DNA of 64,000 bases from Undaria pinnatifida (Eukaryota; Sar; Phaeophyceae; Laminariales; Alariaceae): NCBI GenBank assembly GCA_012845835.1, contig JABAKD010000021.1:12998295-13062294 (forward strand), read 5' to 3'. The notes under the pieces are model-generated. The model had not been told where the DNA came from. It saw nothing but the letters and a program-made list of their open reading frames with translations, and made no database searches. Shown here piece after piece: positions 46,316 through 58,221 of this stretch; position 1 is the stretch's first letter; each line of letters begins with the position of its first letter. The position numbers and the translations under genes were made by a program.

Positions 46316-46741
46316 ATGGCCGCTGCTGTGAGCGTTTGGGCGCATCTATCGGCGGGCCCGATCGACACGGTCGTGAAAGGCGACTTTGTACCCGCGAAGG
46401 ATAACTGCTTGTGCTACAGGCAGACTTGCGTGTTCACACTGGTGGGTAAGCATCGTCGGTTGGAGGAGGAGGGGGCTCCCCGGCGTTGCGCGGTCTGCAA
46501 TACGTCGAAGTCCATACACCGGAAAAAGGCAGGCGCATCATCGTTGCTGCTATTTGACCTATATTTTACGTCGGCCCATGCCACCTGCCAGAACCTGCAC
46601 AACAGTGGCGGTAGCCTGGGAGTGGACAGCCCGTTGTGCAACTCATGTTATCTCGATGCATACCGGAACGCTAGCAAGTTTTTCAAGGCAGACAAGTCGA
46701 CTCGTGACGAGTTTGCGACGGCTAACGGGACAGATGTCTAA
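46316..46741 (+). CDS. Unrecognised cysteine-rich 141-residue protein
   Basis: Intact frame from an ATG at 46,316 to TAA. Cysteines are clustered: DNCLCYRQTC (C-x-C-x4-C), RRCAVCNTSK (C-x2-C), ATCQNLHN, and PLCNSCYLDAYRN (C-x2-C). Four Cys pairs with a conserved-looking spacing suggest two zinc sites. The C-x4-C followed by C-x2-C recalls the module in segments a and b, although the gap is longer (19 residues). A downstream T/A-rich region at 46,840 could hold a poly(A) signal. Not matched to a known family. Moderately credible as a real gene because of length, Cys pattern and lack of repeats. Confidence 0.45.
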   Translation: MAAAVSVWAHLSAGPIDTVVKGDFVPAKDNCLCYRQTCVFTLVGKHRRLEEEGAPRRCAVCNTSKSIHRKKAGASSLLLFDLYFTSAHATCQNLHNSGGSLGVDSPLCNSCYLDAYRNASKFFKADKSTRDEFATANGTDV

Positions 46742-47504
46742 TATAGCCATCATCGCAAGATATTTTTTTCTACAAAACGATGATGCAGGTGACGTGAACA
46801 AGCGACAGTGCCCGTGGCAATGATAACGTGTCGCATTGTATTTTGAACTTTTTTTTTTTCATTTTGTTTTTATCCTCCGGCGGATGGGGAAAGATGAAGC
46901 TTTTCACCACACTTCCACGTATTTTCATACGCGTCGTGTGTCGATTTAACTCAGTTGCTTTCGCAGCCCAACGCTAGCTGGTACACCCTTCGGGTCCCAT
47001 TGTAGGTATTGCGTAAGCTATCCCTATCAGTGGTCTTCGTTACAACCCCGGCAGCGCAAGCTGCCGTTGTATACGGATGCCTGTGTATGTCGACCCGGCC
47101 TGTCCCCTGAGGGTCAGTTTCGGTGGAGATAGCCACTCGGAATGTCATCTTTCCGGGTAGTGTGGGACTTGCGCAAACTCACCCACGAACAAAACCCTTG
47201 GCCATGGGAGATGGCCTTCCGCCGGACTTGGTCCAGTTACGGTCCACCCTACCCATTCGGGCGTTGGTCCTCGGATTTTTGACGTTTCCGTGTATCTGTT
47301 AGACGCATCCCTGGTACATCAATTGATATTCGGCTCCTTTGTGGGCGAAACTGAAAAAAATATAAAATTAACCCTTAACCCTTTCATAGCGTCCAACCCC
47401 TTAACAGCAGGACAGGACGTCGACTATTACGCGCATTCTAACCCACACCAACCACACCATCCAAAGCTAAACCAACACGATTACCAGCGAAACGTAGGAC
47501 GAGT
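46742..47504. other. No gene seen
   Basis: T-rich stretch near 46,845, then GC-balanced sequence with several short inverted repeats (for example CGGCAGCGCAAGCTGCCG at 47,049-47,066). I considered a structured RNA and could not support one. Confidence 0.4.
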
Positions 47505-47999
47505 CTAAATGGCTAAAAAAATACGCTGACCAACAGATGTCTCAACACTCTGGCGGCGCCAAACAAACCACGCCTCCGGAGAGTCGGATACTCTCCCGCG
47601 GTACGTTGCCCCGGGGAGGTATACAATGACACTCAGGGGGTTTTCCTTGAACCAGGCCCGCGCGCTTTCGAGGGTTCGAGAAATGAGAGTCTCAGCTTGA
47701 AGGCTACCTCTACTCGTGCAATACGCAAAGCCTGCCCCAATATTGTGAAGGCGTTCTTGTAGGGGGGGCTCGTATCTATCCAGTCTATGCAACGCGCTTC
47801 CTGGGTGAAGGCCTTGACGCACTGCTCCAAGGATTCGTCGTAGTGTGTGTCCGCCTGTAAACTGGAGGAGAGACACACGCGCCCATTTCAGGAGGAGAAG
47901 AAATCGTTTACAGAAATGCACGAAAGCAAGAATGGTCGCACTGGGCAGCCGTGCCGCTGCTGAGCGAATCATGCTCACTATACAGATTGTCTGTGACAC
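47505..47999 (-). pseudogene. Unrecognised coding remnant with a frameshift at a G7 run
   Basis: The frame from 47,878 (SSLQADTHYDESLEQCVKAF, TQEARCIDWIDTSPP) continues sensibly in the other frame after the seven-G run at 47,762-47,768: LQERLHNIGAGFAYCTSRGS, then LISRTLESARAWFKENPLSV and IVYLPGATYRGRVSDSPEAW. Composition looks protein-coding on both sides of the shift. Family unknown. A sequencing error at the homopolymer is possible. Confidence 0.45.
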
Positions 48000-49180
48000 T
48001 GATATGATACGATGGGTCGGAACATTTCCTTGGAAGTTTTTACCTCGTCGGCATACCGCGTGTACGACATATAGTTTGGCTCATTTCTCAGACGAAACCG
48101 AAGTCATCATGGGAGGTGTCTTCGAACAAAAACGGGGCGTCTCTACCATAGCATGTGTCGCACATTCCTCACCATCGATTCAGGTCGTTGGTGGAGATGC
48201 GAAGCCCGTTAGCTGCAAGTACCATGTTGACAGCGTCTTGGGTCGCGCCGCATATATCAAGAACCTCTCCATTTACCTCCATGTGCTACAAAAGAGCTTG
48301 CACCTGCCGCGACCAAACCCAACGCATGCGCGAGCGTTGCAGCAGTGAGTATCAAGCGTTGTCTTTTCGTTGTACGATTTTCGTTCACCCGTCGATACTT
48401 CGGTGTCCATGCCATCTTGTTGACTCACTGTTTGGTCTCCCTTGGTATCTCTACCGCCTCGCGGGACCCTTTCCCTTTTCTGTTTTTTTATTGCTTTCCT
48501 TTTCCATTTTCCTTATTGTTCTCTACTGTTCCTTTTCCGTTTTGTTTTGTTTCCATTTGTGCAACCTTCTTGTTATATCTTTTCTCTTTTTTCCTTTCGT
48601 TGCTATACCAGTGATACTGGTTTCCTTTCTTCCTTGCATGTTGCCTGGTGATATACGTTCCGCCCCCGCACTCGGTGTGGTCGGCATTGCATGCATGGCT
48701 AAATCACCTGTACTTGCGATGTGTATCTCTGTTTTTTTGCTGTTTGTAGTTTGTGACCACGGACTCGTCTCTCTAGGAGGAGGCATCGGCACGGGCACTG
48801 GTTTTGCGGGAGGTGCATCAGATGGGTTGAAATATCAGTTACATTGTGAAGAACACACACACGCACACACACTAAAATTACATTATTTTTCAGATAATAG
48901 TCATCTTGGTCATGTCGAACAGCAGTACCACCACCCACCACCTTCTGCCATTAACATGTTCAATCACAACAGCACAGCAGTCCACCCCCAACGTGTTTTA
49001 CATCCAATGTGATATGTATCGTATACAATTTAGTGCCAGTGGTGCACGCGAGCGCTTGGTCAACAACCACGCATCAACCACCTCTTAATCAGTCGACGTT
49101 AGTGTATAAAAAATATAAACAACTACTGCTGTACACTGCTTGTGAATTGTGTTTTGGTACCGACCTCTGCCTGTCAGCTG
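48000..49180. other. No gene supported; T/C-rich stretch at 48,470-48,620
   Basis: A 285-codon plus frame (48,155-49,012) crosses a T/C-rich tract and is mostly Phe/Leu/Cys/Ser. It resembles the LINE 3' T/C tract near 3,760 in composition only. I do not treat it as a gene. Confidence 0.5.
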
Positions 49181-49720
49181 CTACGTCGACTGAATCGTGA
49201 GGGCTTTCGACACACCTGAAAGCTCGTCGAGGGGTGGCGACCAAGAGGGGAGGATTGACCGTAGCCATTCCAAGGACCCCTTCTCCGCCTCCTGCTGCTG
49301 CTTGCTGAACCTCCTGTACATCAACACAACGCAGTCCGATCGAGAGCACATGCACTCCCCATCGACCACCGGCTCCGTGGTGAGGTCGCGAGCGTGCACC
49401 CATGCGGCTCCAATGCTAGCTGACCATTGCTCCAGTGCCCACCAGAAAGGACCGCTTCCGACGTGCCTCCAGACAGTAATCAACGTATTCCGGCCGCCTG
49501 CGCGTCCGCAAGCAAAGCAGAGTGCAAGATTTCCGTCTGGATTAGGCTTTCCATGCTTGGTGAGTCCGCATCCTCCTCGGCGAGAAGACTGTTCACGAGG
49601 CATCCAAAATACCTGGTAGAGGCTGATATGCTGGGTCGAACTGTATACCGAGTTTCCCTTGTCACAGGAAACGAACAGTGTGTACACGAGTAGCCATGAA
49701 AAGCTTATGACCATGCTCAC
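49181..49720 (-). CDS. Unrecognised 179-residue protein, possible signal peptide
   Basis: Intact frame. The first 20 residues (MSMVISFSWLLVYTLFVSCD) look like a signal peptide or membrane segment. Then come a basic part (PREQSSRRGGCGLTKHGKP), LALCFACGRAGG (C-x2-C), RHVGSGPFWWALEQWSASIG, GECMCSRSDCVV (C-x4-C) and an acidic/Gln-rich stretch (FSKQQQEAEKGSLEWL). A second frame (49,089-49,403) overlaps. No family recognised; could be chance in a 540-base stretch. Confidence 0.35.
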   Translation of the reverse strand: MSMVISFSWLLVYTLFVSCDKGNSVYSSTQHISLYQVFWMPREQSSRRGGCGLTKHGKPNPDGNLALCFACGRAGGRNTLITVWRHVGSGPFWWALEQWSASIGAAWVHARDLTTEPVVDGECMCSRSDCVVLMYRRFSKQQQEAEKGSLEWLRSILPSWSPPLDELSGVSKALTIQST

Positions 49721-50239
49721 TCAGTATAACCGACACCTGCCCTGGTGAGAGCCGGCGCACTAAGGTGCGCGGCCTCCACGGCACACAGGAGACGCGCAGG
49801 AGCAGCACCCTTCAGCACCTTCCGTCGACGGTTTGGGAGGTGTCAAATGTTCGTGGACAAACGTTCGCAGGCTAAAAAAACCCGGTAGGCACCACTGGCG
49901 TGATGGATTACACCCGCCCTGAAAGTCTCAAGCAGTTCCTGTCACCGGTGTCCCTGCTAGGCCGAAAGCTGTGATCGTCGCCTGCGGGGAGGGGATAGGT
50001 TTCTATACGTCCCTGCACCGAAAAAACCATATATTATTAGAAACCCCAGAAATAGACTTCTTGGTGCGACATAATCGCTCGTTCATCAAGGCACATCGTT
50101 GTGAGACCCTGTTTTGTTGCTCCACGTCCACCACGTCACGCATGCCTACCTGCACATCCTAACGGCACGCGAAGGTGACCACTGTAGCGCGCGCACCATC
50201 GAGAAACGTGTGACATTCTTATTACGCCGCATTTCTAAA
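49721..50239. other. No gene seen
   Basis: Short frames only. Near 49,745 GCCGGCGCACTAAGGTGCGC has hairpin potential. Confidence 0.4.
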
Positions 50240-50554
50240 TGGAACAACACTGGTACTGCTGTACTCTGCTGTACCGATGATATGATATGATACAACATGT
50301 ACTGCTGTGTATGCATTCCTTCAGCATTTCACTTCACGTTTAAAACTCAACTCCGAATTACTGTGCCCTGCCCGGGCGCTCCGTCAGGCAGCCACAACAC
50401 GGAATCAGACATGCTAGTCCTGCAGTACGTCTACTACAGATCAGCCCAGTCCTCCTTCATTCTCAATCAATCTCACTCTTGGGGGGTGGTTCGTGATTCT
50501 CTAATCAACATGAAAGAAGCCAAAACGAAAAAAACATCAGCAGCAAGCAAAATA

Positions 50555-51733
<1,179 letters not shown>

Positions 51734-51800
51734 CGATAGAGATCAACCGGCTGACTCACTAATGTGTTGATAGATTTCTAAAGGTGTACGCGTAGCTGAC

Positions 51801-51835
51801 TTAGGGTTAGGGTTAGTACCCTAACCCTAACCCTA
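51801..51835. repeat. Head-to-head telomere-type palindrome
   Basis: TTAGGGTTAGGGTTAG immediately followed by TACCCTAACCCTAACCCTA. Copies II and III match on both sides, but copy II has about 14 unrelated bases in place of it, so it is an insertion or replacement in copy III. Confidence 0.9.
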
Positions 51836-52151
51836 TGATGACTCAAGACGGTGACACAAAACTCTTTCTTATCCAGCCGTCGATCCTGACTCGGTCTCAT
51901 ATGGAGCAAAGCTACGATTGACAGCTCATGGCAAATCATGCCGGGAAACATCCGGCCAAACAGTCCCCTTACACCTTATACATTAATCCCTTACCAACGT
52001 ATGGAACCCCCTGATATAAGATGGATCATAACCGACATGTTCATGAGGACAACTAACAGGCACAGACACGAGATAGATGCGGCTGTGCCACCACAGCCAG
52101 GCCGGGAGGGCTCTCTTTCTTGGCTGTGCCGTGGTGGGCTACTACTACAAC

Positions 52152-53241
52152 TACTACAATGTCATGTTGTACTACTCCTTCGTTAAAAAACCATGTAAAA
52201 AGACAACCGCTGCCCTCGTGATGATGGTGAGCGTGCGGGTCGTTGGTCTTCGTGTGCCATCCTCCTGCTGTAGTTCTCCATGGCCGCCTCATCGCCATAG
52301 CTCAATTGGCCCGCTCAGTTGCACTTGCTCTCGTTGACACTCAATTCCAATCGGTTCCTCTTCTCCCCCGTCCCAAAAAAGTAAAATGCTCCACGCAGCT
52401 TGCGGTGCTAATTGAAAATAAAAAAAATATTGTTCAAGGAGATTTTTACCGTCTCTTCCCCGCCCGTTGACGGCCAGTCGCCCTCCTTCTTCGTCGTCGA
52501 ATTCAGCCTTCTGCCGGCGCCGTTCCTTCTACGCAAACCAAGACTGTGCCGTAGTGTGGCTCGTGGTGGCGCCTGCTTCCGCGCACGAGCATCCCGATTG
52601 AGCATTGCTGCTCCGCCGCTGCTACCTAAAAAGACGCGCGAATCGTAGTGACCATGCCTAACGTACCACGTACGACCCAACTCTACCGCCACGCCTAAGC
52701 CTCGCGGCCATACGCAGCAGCAAGAAGGTATCACTCCTTAAGGGTGAGTCCGGCCTTACACCCGCCCGAACGACCCCCCCACTCGATGCAAGCCTGCTAG
52801 GGCTTGCTTCGCAGCATGCCTTACCGAGACGGAAAGGGGGAACGGGGTTTATATGACCCCTGGATTGATTGGGGTCGGCGCCGGGGAATCTGCTAACATT
52901 TTCCAGTAAGGGATAGCCTGGCAACACGAAAAACGCCTGCAGAACCTACTCTACTGAACCAGATTTCAATTGATTGCACGAGCTACGGGCTGTGATCGCG
53001 TCGGTCTCTCAAGGAGAGAAGAGATACCGCAGGCGGGACCGCGCGCGGCGCAGACACCAGACAACCGACACCACAGGCGACTCCTCAGCACCATGCTGGT
53101 GTGGCGGCTGTGTACGCTTTGGTATGTCTAATTGCGGCTCACACAGCCTACAACCACCAGCGTCGTAGCCTCGTCCTCGCTATCATAGAATGGGGCTCAC
53201 ACAACGCTCTTGCGGAAAAATAAGAACTTCGTAGTTTTTAC
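52152..53241. other. No gene seen
   Basis: Sequence at 52,640-52,960 is GC-rich and regular-looking but gives no rRNA, tRNA or protein match by eye. TTTTCCAG near 52,905 is only a weak acceptor-like site. Confidence 0.4.
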
Positions 53242-53577
53242 AAGGGCTCCGATCCGTAGGCGGCTGACGCCGCCCGCCACGCTCGCGCAAGGCAAGAAAG
53301 AATGCAACTAAAAACATGTAAAGGGGGCAGAAAGAAGAGGCCCATGGCTTAGGGCGAGCAGTGATTTGACGATACCAAGAGCTGCTTGCGCAGAGCAAAA
53401 TGCCCTCTTGTGCTCAGCTGTGCTGTGTGCTTTTGATACCGGTGTTACGCCCTGATCGGCGGTACGGGGAAAATTTTCTTGGGGGAAAAAACAGAGGGCC
53501 GTAAAAGATCAAATACATACATGTAGAAAAGGAAAACAGAAGACAAGTAGTACACAACAACACGTATTATACCCGGT
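53242..53577. repeat. Repeat E, copy 1 (partner 60,759-61,077)
   Basis: About 335 bp, same orientation as the partner. It begins GGGCTCCG and has a GC hairpin (GGCGGCTGACGCCGCC), then AAGGCAAGAAAGAATGCAAC, GGGGGCAGAAAGAAGAGGCC, and ends CACAACAACACGTAT. Confidence 0.9.
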
Positions 53578-53769
53578 ACTGCTCTATGTTCCAAAGAAAG
53601 CACACCGTGCAGCACGACACAGCACCGCAGCGAAGAGCGCGGCATCGCACGGCACGGCTCCGCACGGCTTCGCACATCGCTACTGGGCTATATATAGCCG
53701 GACTGATCTGAGCTGGTCGTGCATTGTGATCCAACAGCGTAGTACCTGATGGTATGTACAAACCTGACG

Positions 53770-53950
53770 TAGTTGTACTAGTATGTGCTATAAGCCGCAA
53801 AGTCTTCTCGTTGGTTCGAATCCCGGTGTGATCCGGGAGAAACAATGATCATAAAAAATAGTAGATATCAATGTGACTTTGTGGTCTTTCATAGTACATA
53901 GACTGTCCGCTTATCATAGCCTGTTTTCGTTGGTTGAATCCAGGGGTCAT
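53770..53950 (+). repeat. Two tRNA-like (SINE-head-like) segments
   Basis: 53,770-53,845 contains GTTGGTTCGAATCCCGG (a canonical B box GGTTCGAATCC at 53,814-53,824) with an acceptor-like GTGTGATCCGGG. 53,888-53,950 has GACTGTCCGCTTATCATAGC and a decayed B box GGTTGAATCC. Neither folds fully as a tRNA by eye. They look like tRNA pseudogenes or tRNA-derived SINE heads followed by A-rich stretches. Confidence 0.55.
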
Positions 53951-53996
53951 ATGAGAAAAAAAATGTCCATATAAAAATTGGGTAGTTGACAAAATC

Positions 53997-54229
53997 GGGT
54001 ACACCTGGGTGGTACCTGAACAAAATCGGGTACCTTTTTTTTCGCGACGGAGTGCGCTCACGTACGTCTGCAAAACGCCTCCAAATCGCCTTCTGGCGCG
54101 TACGCGCAGCACCCCAAACATTTTTTTCTGCGTTCGAACCCTCAAAAAAGCGCCAATGACGGCCCGCAAAAGAGTGCGCTTAACGTACAATCCGATTTTG
54201 TTCAGGAACACACCGGGTATACCCCGCCT
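53997..54229 (+). repeat. MITE-like repeat with inverted ends, copy 1 (inverted partner 60,276-60,524)
   Basis: The left end GGGTACACCTGGGTGGTACC and the right end, reverse-complemented, GGGTATACCCGGTGTGTTCC are imperfect inverted repeats, each followed by TGAACAAAATCGG. Total about 233 bp. It abuts the left long direct repeat at 54,232. No target duplication seen. Confidence 0.7.
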
Positions 54230-54231
54230 TG

Positions 54232-55007
54232 TATTGATCTTTAGATGGCGGTGAGTAGCGTGTGTCAGCCCGTAACTGGTATACGCTTACGTAGGCTTGC
54301 TTGCGGATGACCCGATCAAGACACAGCCTATATAGTTTGTAGAGGCTAACGCAAACTCACGGTTACGTGTGCCTGTAGGAAAGCTTCGAAGAAAAAAAGA
54401 TGGTTGTCGACCCAGGCCGATATGTTGATTGATGTTTTAGTTGCTCAGCAGATGAGAGGTGATGGTGAGCAAAGAGAAGTGATCGAGGTGGGCCTGATCA
54501 TCACCTGATCGAGACGGCACAACGCCTTAATCTACAGACAGATGTATTTTACGGGTAGTTGTACCATCTGCGTACAGCACCGTTTCCTGAAGCTTGCTCG
54601 TGGTCTACCGTGCCTATGGCAACATTCCCTGGTACCTATGGCAACGTTCCCTGAGGTTTACTTCTGGGAGTTTTGTTACATAAACGTTCCGACAGTCAAC
54701 CTAAAGTCATATTCCATGAATATTGCTACCAGGTACGTTGTTCCGCCGCATTTATTTGATTACACCGCATTGCTCGTACGTACTACTTGTACATGCGCCA
54801 GCTCTTGGAAATGACAAACCATTATAAGCTTTTGTGCATCAGATACTCAAGTTGTTACTGCTGGGGCTTCTGCGTGCTAAAAACCGCATCGATGAACGAC
54901 ATCTAACAGACTTATTATAGCTGTTTGTTGCACGAACAAGTCGCAATGTACACCAGATGACTCTTAAGTGTTATCAAGTAACGACGTGATGGTTACTGAC
55001 AAGAAGC
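54232..55007 (-). repeat. Left long direct repeat (LTR-like)
   Basis: Matches 58,222-58,976 throughout with scattered substitutions. Contains the 90-codon plus frame 54,542-54,814, which is not matched by an equally open frame in the other copy over its whole length. Confidence 0.85.
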
Positions 55008-55940
55008 TTATATAATACCTCCTCTCTTTGAGTTAAAACTTTCTTATTCTGCGTCACATGCTAAAACACTCCATGACAGAAAAGCATGCAGCAACAGGGA
55101 CACATGTTGTGGAAAATGTTTTGCGTAAAGCAAACTGTTCTTGCTAAAACCCCCGAGGATTGAACACAAATAAGTGGACGCGAAAAATGCTGCTCTAACA
55201 CTATACATGCTTCTGCATTTTTTTGTAAGCTAATTTACTAGCTCACAATACTAGAATCATCAGATGTAAACTATATTGTGGTCCGTTAATCAAGCGAGAA
55301 ATATAATATGTTTGAGGTAGTGTTATACAGTGAAAATGTTCATCATTCCGCAACGATCATAGGAGTGAACAGCCTACCAGCGTTCCTGCCGCCCCCAAAC
55401 AAAGGAACAAAGGGGCACTGCCAGCGATTTACAGCTGGATAAGACAACATATTCTAGAGAAACATCACCTCTCGTGTATCTTAACCTTCCGTGTGTACTT
55501 GTCCAAGTGGCGGTTTTTTCGGCCGTATATATCCTGAAGTACCGGAGATCGCGTTGTAAAAAAAAAGATTCAACTGTCCAGTCGATATTACCCATTCAAC
55601 TTGTAACCTTACTTGGTACTAACTGCGATATTTCGTAATTTCCAAACCGTGCACAACACCGGTCGTTGTCTCTGTTCGCAACGTACAAAGAGTACATGCG
55701 ACACTCTACGTACGGCTTTGATAAAGAGATAACGAATTTCACACTTCCAGTGGCTTGACCTTGTTGGTGTAGACGATGTCGGTGTAGACGTTATTGATGT
55801 AGACGTCGTTAAATGTGCGTGGTCTGTTGTCCGTCGCTTGAATTTAGAGGCTTGACTTCATCTTGAAGTTGGAGAGGTAGGTAGGTTTATTTTTTTCAAA
55901 ACTTACTGCCGTCATCGGCTCTGCCTCGACTGTTACTTAT
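55008..55940. other. Internal non-coding part of the direct-repeat element
   Basis: AT-rich, no domain. Near 55,760-55,810 GTAGACG and GTTGATGTAGACG phrases repeat three times. Confidence 0.5.
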
Positions 55941-57270
55941 GCAGTCAGTCTCTGTATCTTGGCCTCGATGCTTATGGGCTCGTCGTTCAGGATGGATAGG
56001 AAGCTTGAGGTTGGCCTGCGGGTGTACACGAATGACGCAGGTGTCGCCAGTGACTCTTGATCGTCCTGTGTTGATTTCGCAGATCCTGTCTCGGGGGTTG
56101 CCCGTGGTTGTCCGTTTGCTGTTATGAGCGTGTGGACCTCCTCCTGGCGGTCTGTTTCGTTGTTGAGATTGGCTCCAAGGCTTGGCTCAAAAACAGCTGG
56201 TGTGATTTCGAGTGTAGCGGATATTTTTGATCCGTCGACCCTTGTCTCAGCTGATGGTCCGGTAGTCCCAGATGGCGATAATCCAACGACTCCAATGGTC
56301 CCATGTGGTACTGTTGTTCCAGCTGATGCTCCGGTGATCCAATATGAAGCTAATGCAGGAATCCCGGATGCAGTTGCTCCGATGTGCGATAGTGATCCAG
56401 ATGACGTTGCTCCGAAGATGCAATGCGAAGATGCCTAGGAGATCCCAGCTCCGGTAATTCCGGTTCCCGTGATTCTAGGCGATGCTGATTCGTGAAAGTG
56501 GATGGCGTCTTTTTTATGTCGTTGGGGATTTTAATCATCCGGTTTCCCCCCTCAGAGGTCCGAAACGGGTCTCTCTCGATGCAGGTGGAGTTTACACACG
56601 TGGTCGGTGAGGTTGTCCCCGATGCTCCTGTTGCGTGTGTATTGTCGAAGGTATCCTCGACTCTTGGGTTGGGTCTTGTACTGGCGGTCTCGTGATGCGG
56701 TACATCCGGTGCGGCCCCAGTTGTAGCAGAATGTGCGTCCCCGGGCAAAATAGCAGATGTAATTCCTGTCAAGGGCACCCCAACTTCTTGCGGTAGTGCT
56801 CCAGCCCTTGATGACGATTCTCCAATCTCCGGTGATGATGACGCTTCGGCTGTTGTTGATAACGTTTATTCTTCCAGAAGGTCGTTGTCGTAGTAATGTA
56901 GCATGACCTGGACTAGCGCACAAAAGTGCTCCGTCTCAGTGACAATGGCTGTCTCAGGCTTGTCCGGGATTTGCGCATGCTGGCGCTCAGTCTCCGTGAC
57001 AGTAGCCTCTTTTGGCGAGCTGCTTCCGCCTGACGGTGTGCATTCATCCTGGGTCGCATTATTCCGTCCATACCACGCGGATACCCTCTTCAGTTGGGGC
57101 GTTACAGTCGTGGTGTACTCCATGGCTATTCTGGTGTTGGTGCAGAGTTCTAGAACGTCTTTGAAGGTGCAAACGCCTCGACTGGCGTCGTTGCTTGCCT
57201 GTGCTGCAAGAACTACAGCAGGCGTTGATGATGTATCAGAAAGCAGTTCATTCAGATGTCTTGTATAATG
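55941..57270 (-). pseudogene. Gag-like gene in the direct-repeat element
   Basis: Minus strand from about 57,270: HLNELLSDTSSTPAVVLAAQ, SRGVCTFKDVLELCTNTRIA, MEYTTTVTPQLKRVSAWYGR, TVTETERQHAQIPDKPET, then TAA at 56,866 within an otherwise continuing frame (LSTTAEASSSPEIGESSS, VPLTGITSAILPGDAHSATT). Near 56,440 the frame changes and runs (GATSSGSLSHIGATASGIPA, SFLSILNDEPISIEAKIQRL) to a stop at about 55,941. Thr/Ser/Pro-rich, no zinc knuckle. It is called gag-like from position alone; it may be another protein. Confidence 0.45.
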
Positions 57271-58221
57271 TCGGTACTCGTACAGCAGTGTACTAGTACC
57301 GGTAATCCCGCCGCACGTTGATACGAGCTGCTGTATTAAACAGCCGTTTCAACCGCAGTAGTGGGGTTTGTGTAGAAGTCTAAGGCGTTATGGAATTTCC
57401 AAAACAAAATCCAAATTCCAAAAATGACAACAGTACGAAGTACCTCCTGATGCTGCTGGGTGCTGGCTTGCACTAGTCGCCTTGATGACAAGAGTCTCCT
57501 TTACACAGCTACTCTACTGCCGGGAGTGCTCTTGATAACGCTTGTCGCTTGGAGTTTGGCGAGTCCTAACTGAGAAGTCACGCCATTGGCCCGCACTGTC
57601 AACGAGGTGCGTTGGGCAGCTTTTGTCGGTCTATCACGATGATCACACGTGAAGCCTATGGCCCGCACTCAACGAGAGGTGCGTTGAGCTCGAATTTTGG
57701 TCGGTCTATCGCGATTATCACACGTGAAGTCCTTGCACTAGAGGTCAGAGCTTTATTATCAGGTAGTGGCTTGTACCGTCGAGAGTTGCCTCTGTACTGC
57801 TGTTGCTCAAAACGACCCGCTTATTTCAAGTCGAGCCAATGTCAGCAGTTGTTTACTCGAATATATCAAGGTTTTGTTTTGGGGTCCTTAGCGATGCAAA
57901 GATGGGTCCCGTGCGCGTGGATGGTTGATTTGGTACAACCTGTGATGTGGTGGTGTTCTATACCTCTGAGTACCTCGATCACAGCTCTGGCATCAATTGC
58001 TCTGATTGAGTGCGTAGGGTCCTCTGGATATTCTCACTCACTCACCGCGCGTTTCCAACAAAGTACTAGTAGTCCTCCGTCTGATACTTCTCGTCGTACT
58101 CGTGTATAGATGTAGAAGCTCTCGTAAGCAGCAGTAGGTTTCTTCATCAGCCGTCCTCGGTGATGATGATCGTGAATCTGTGCTGCCGCTCTCCTCGTTT
58201 AAGCGTGCGAGGGTCGAAACC
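57271..58221. other. Internal part of the direct-repeat element, no gene supported
   Basis: A local repeat: CATTGGCCCGCACT...AACGAGGTGCGTTG and its near copy 57,655-57,730 (CGGTCTATCRCGATKATCACACGTGAAG twice). A 165-codon plus frame (57,612-58,109) has no recognised feature. Confidence 0.5.

Noticed and set aside
46960-47280. Ribosomal RNA or other structured RNA gene
   Set aside because: Some short hairpins but no recognisable conserved rRNA segment.
48155-49012. 285-codon plus frame
   Set aside because: Crosses a T/C-rich tract, composition is Phe/Leu/Cys/Ser, no domain, and overlapping frames are equally open.
49971-50162. VACGEGIGFYTSLHRKN frame as a recombinase fragment
   Set aside because: Resemblance to the DIRS recombinase phrase IVAVGKGIDRAHG is short, and nothing else matches.
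52640-52960. Small RNA or spliced-leader-like gene
   Set aside because: No consistent fold or known consensus, only a weak splice-like site.
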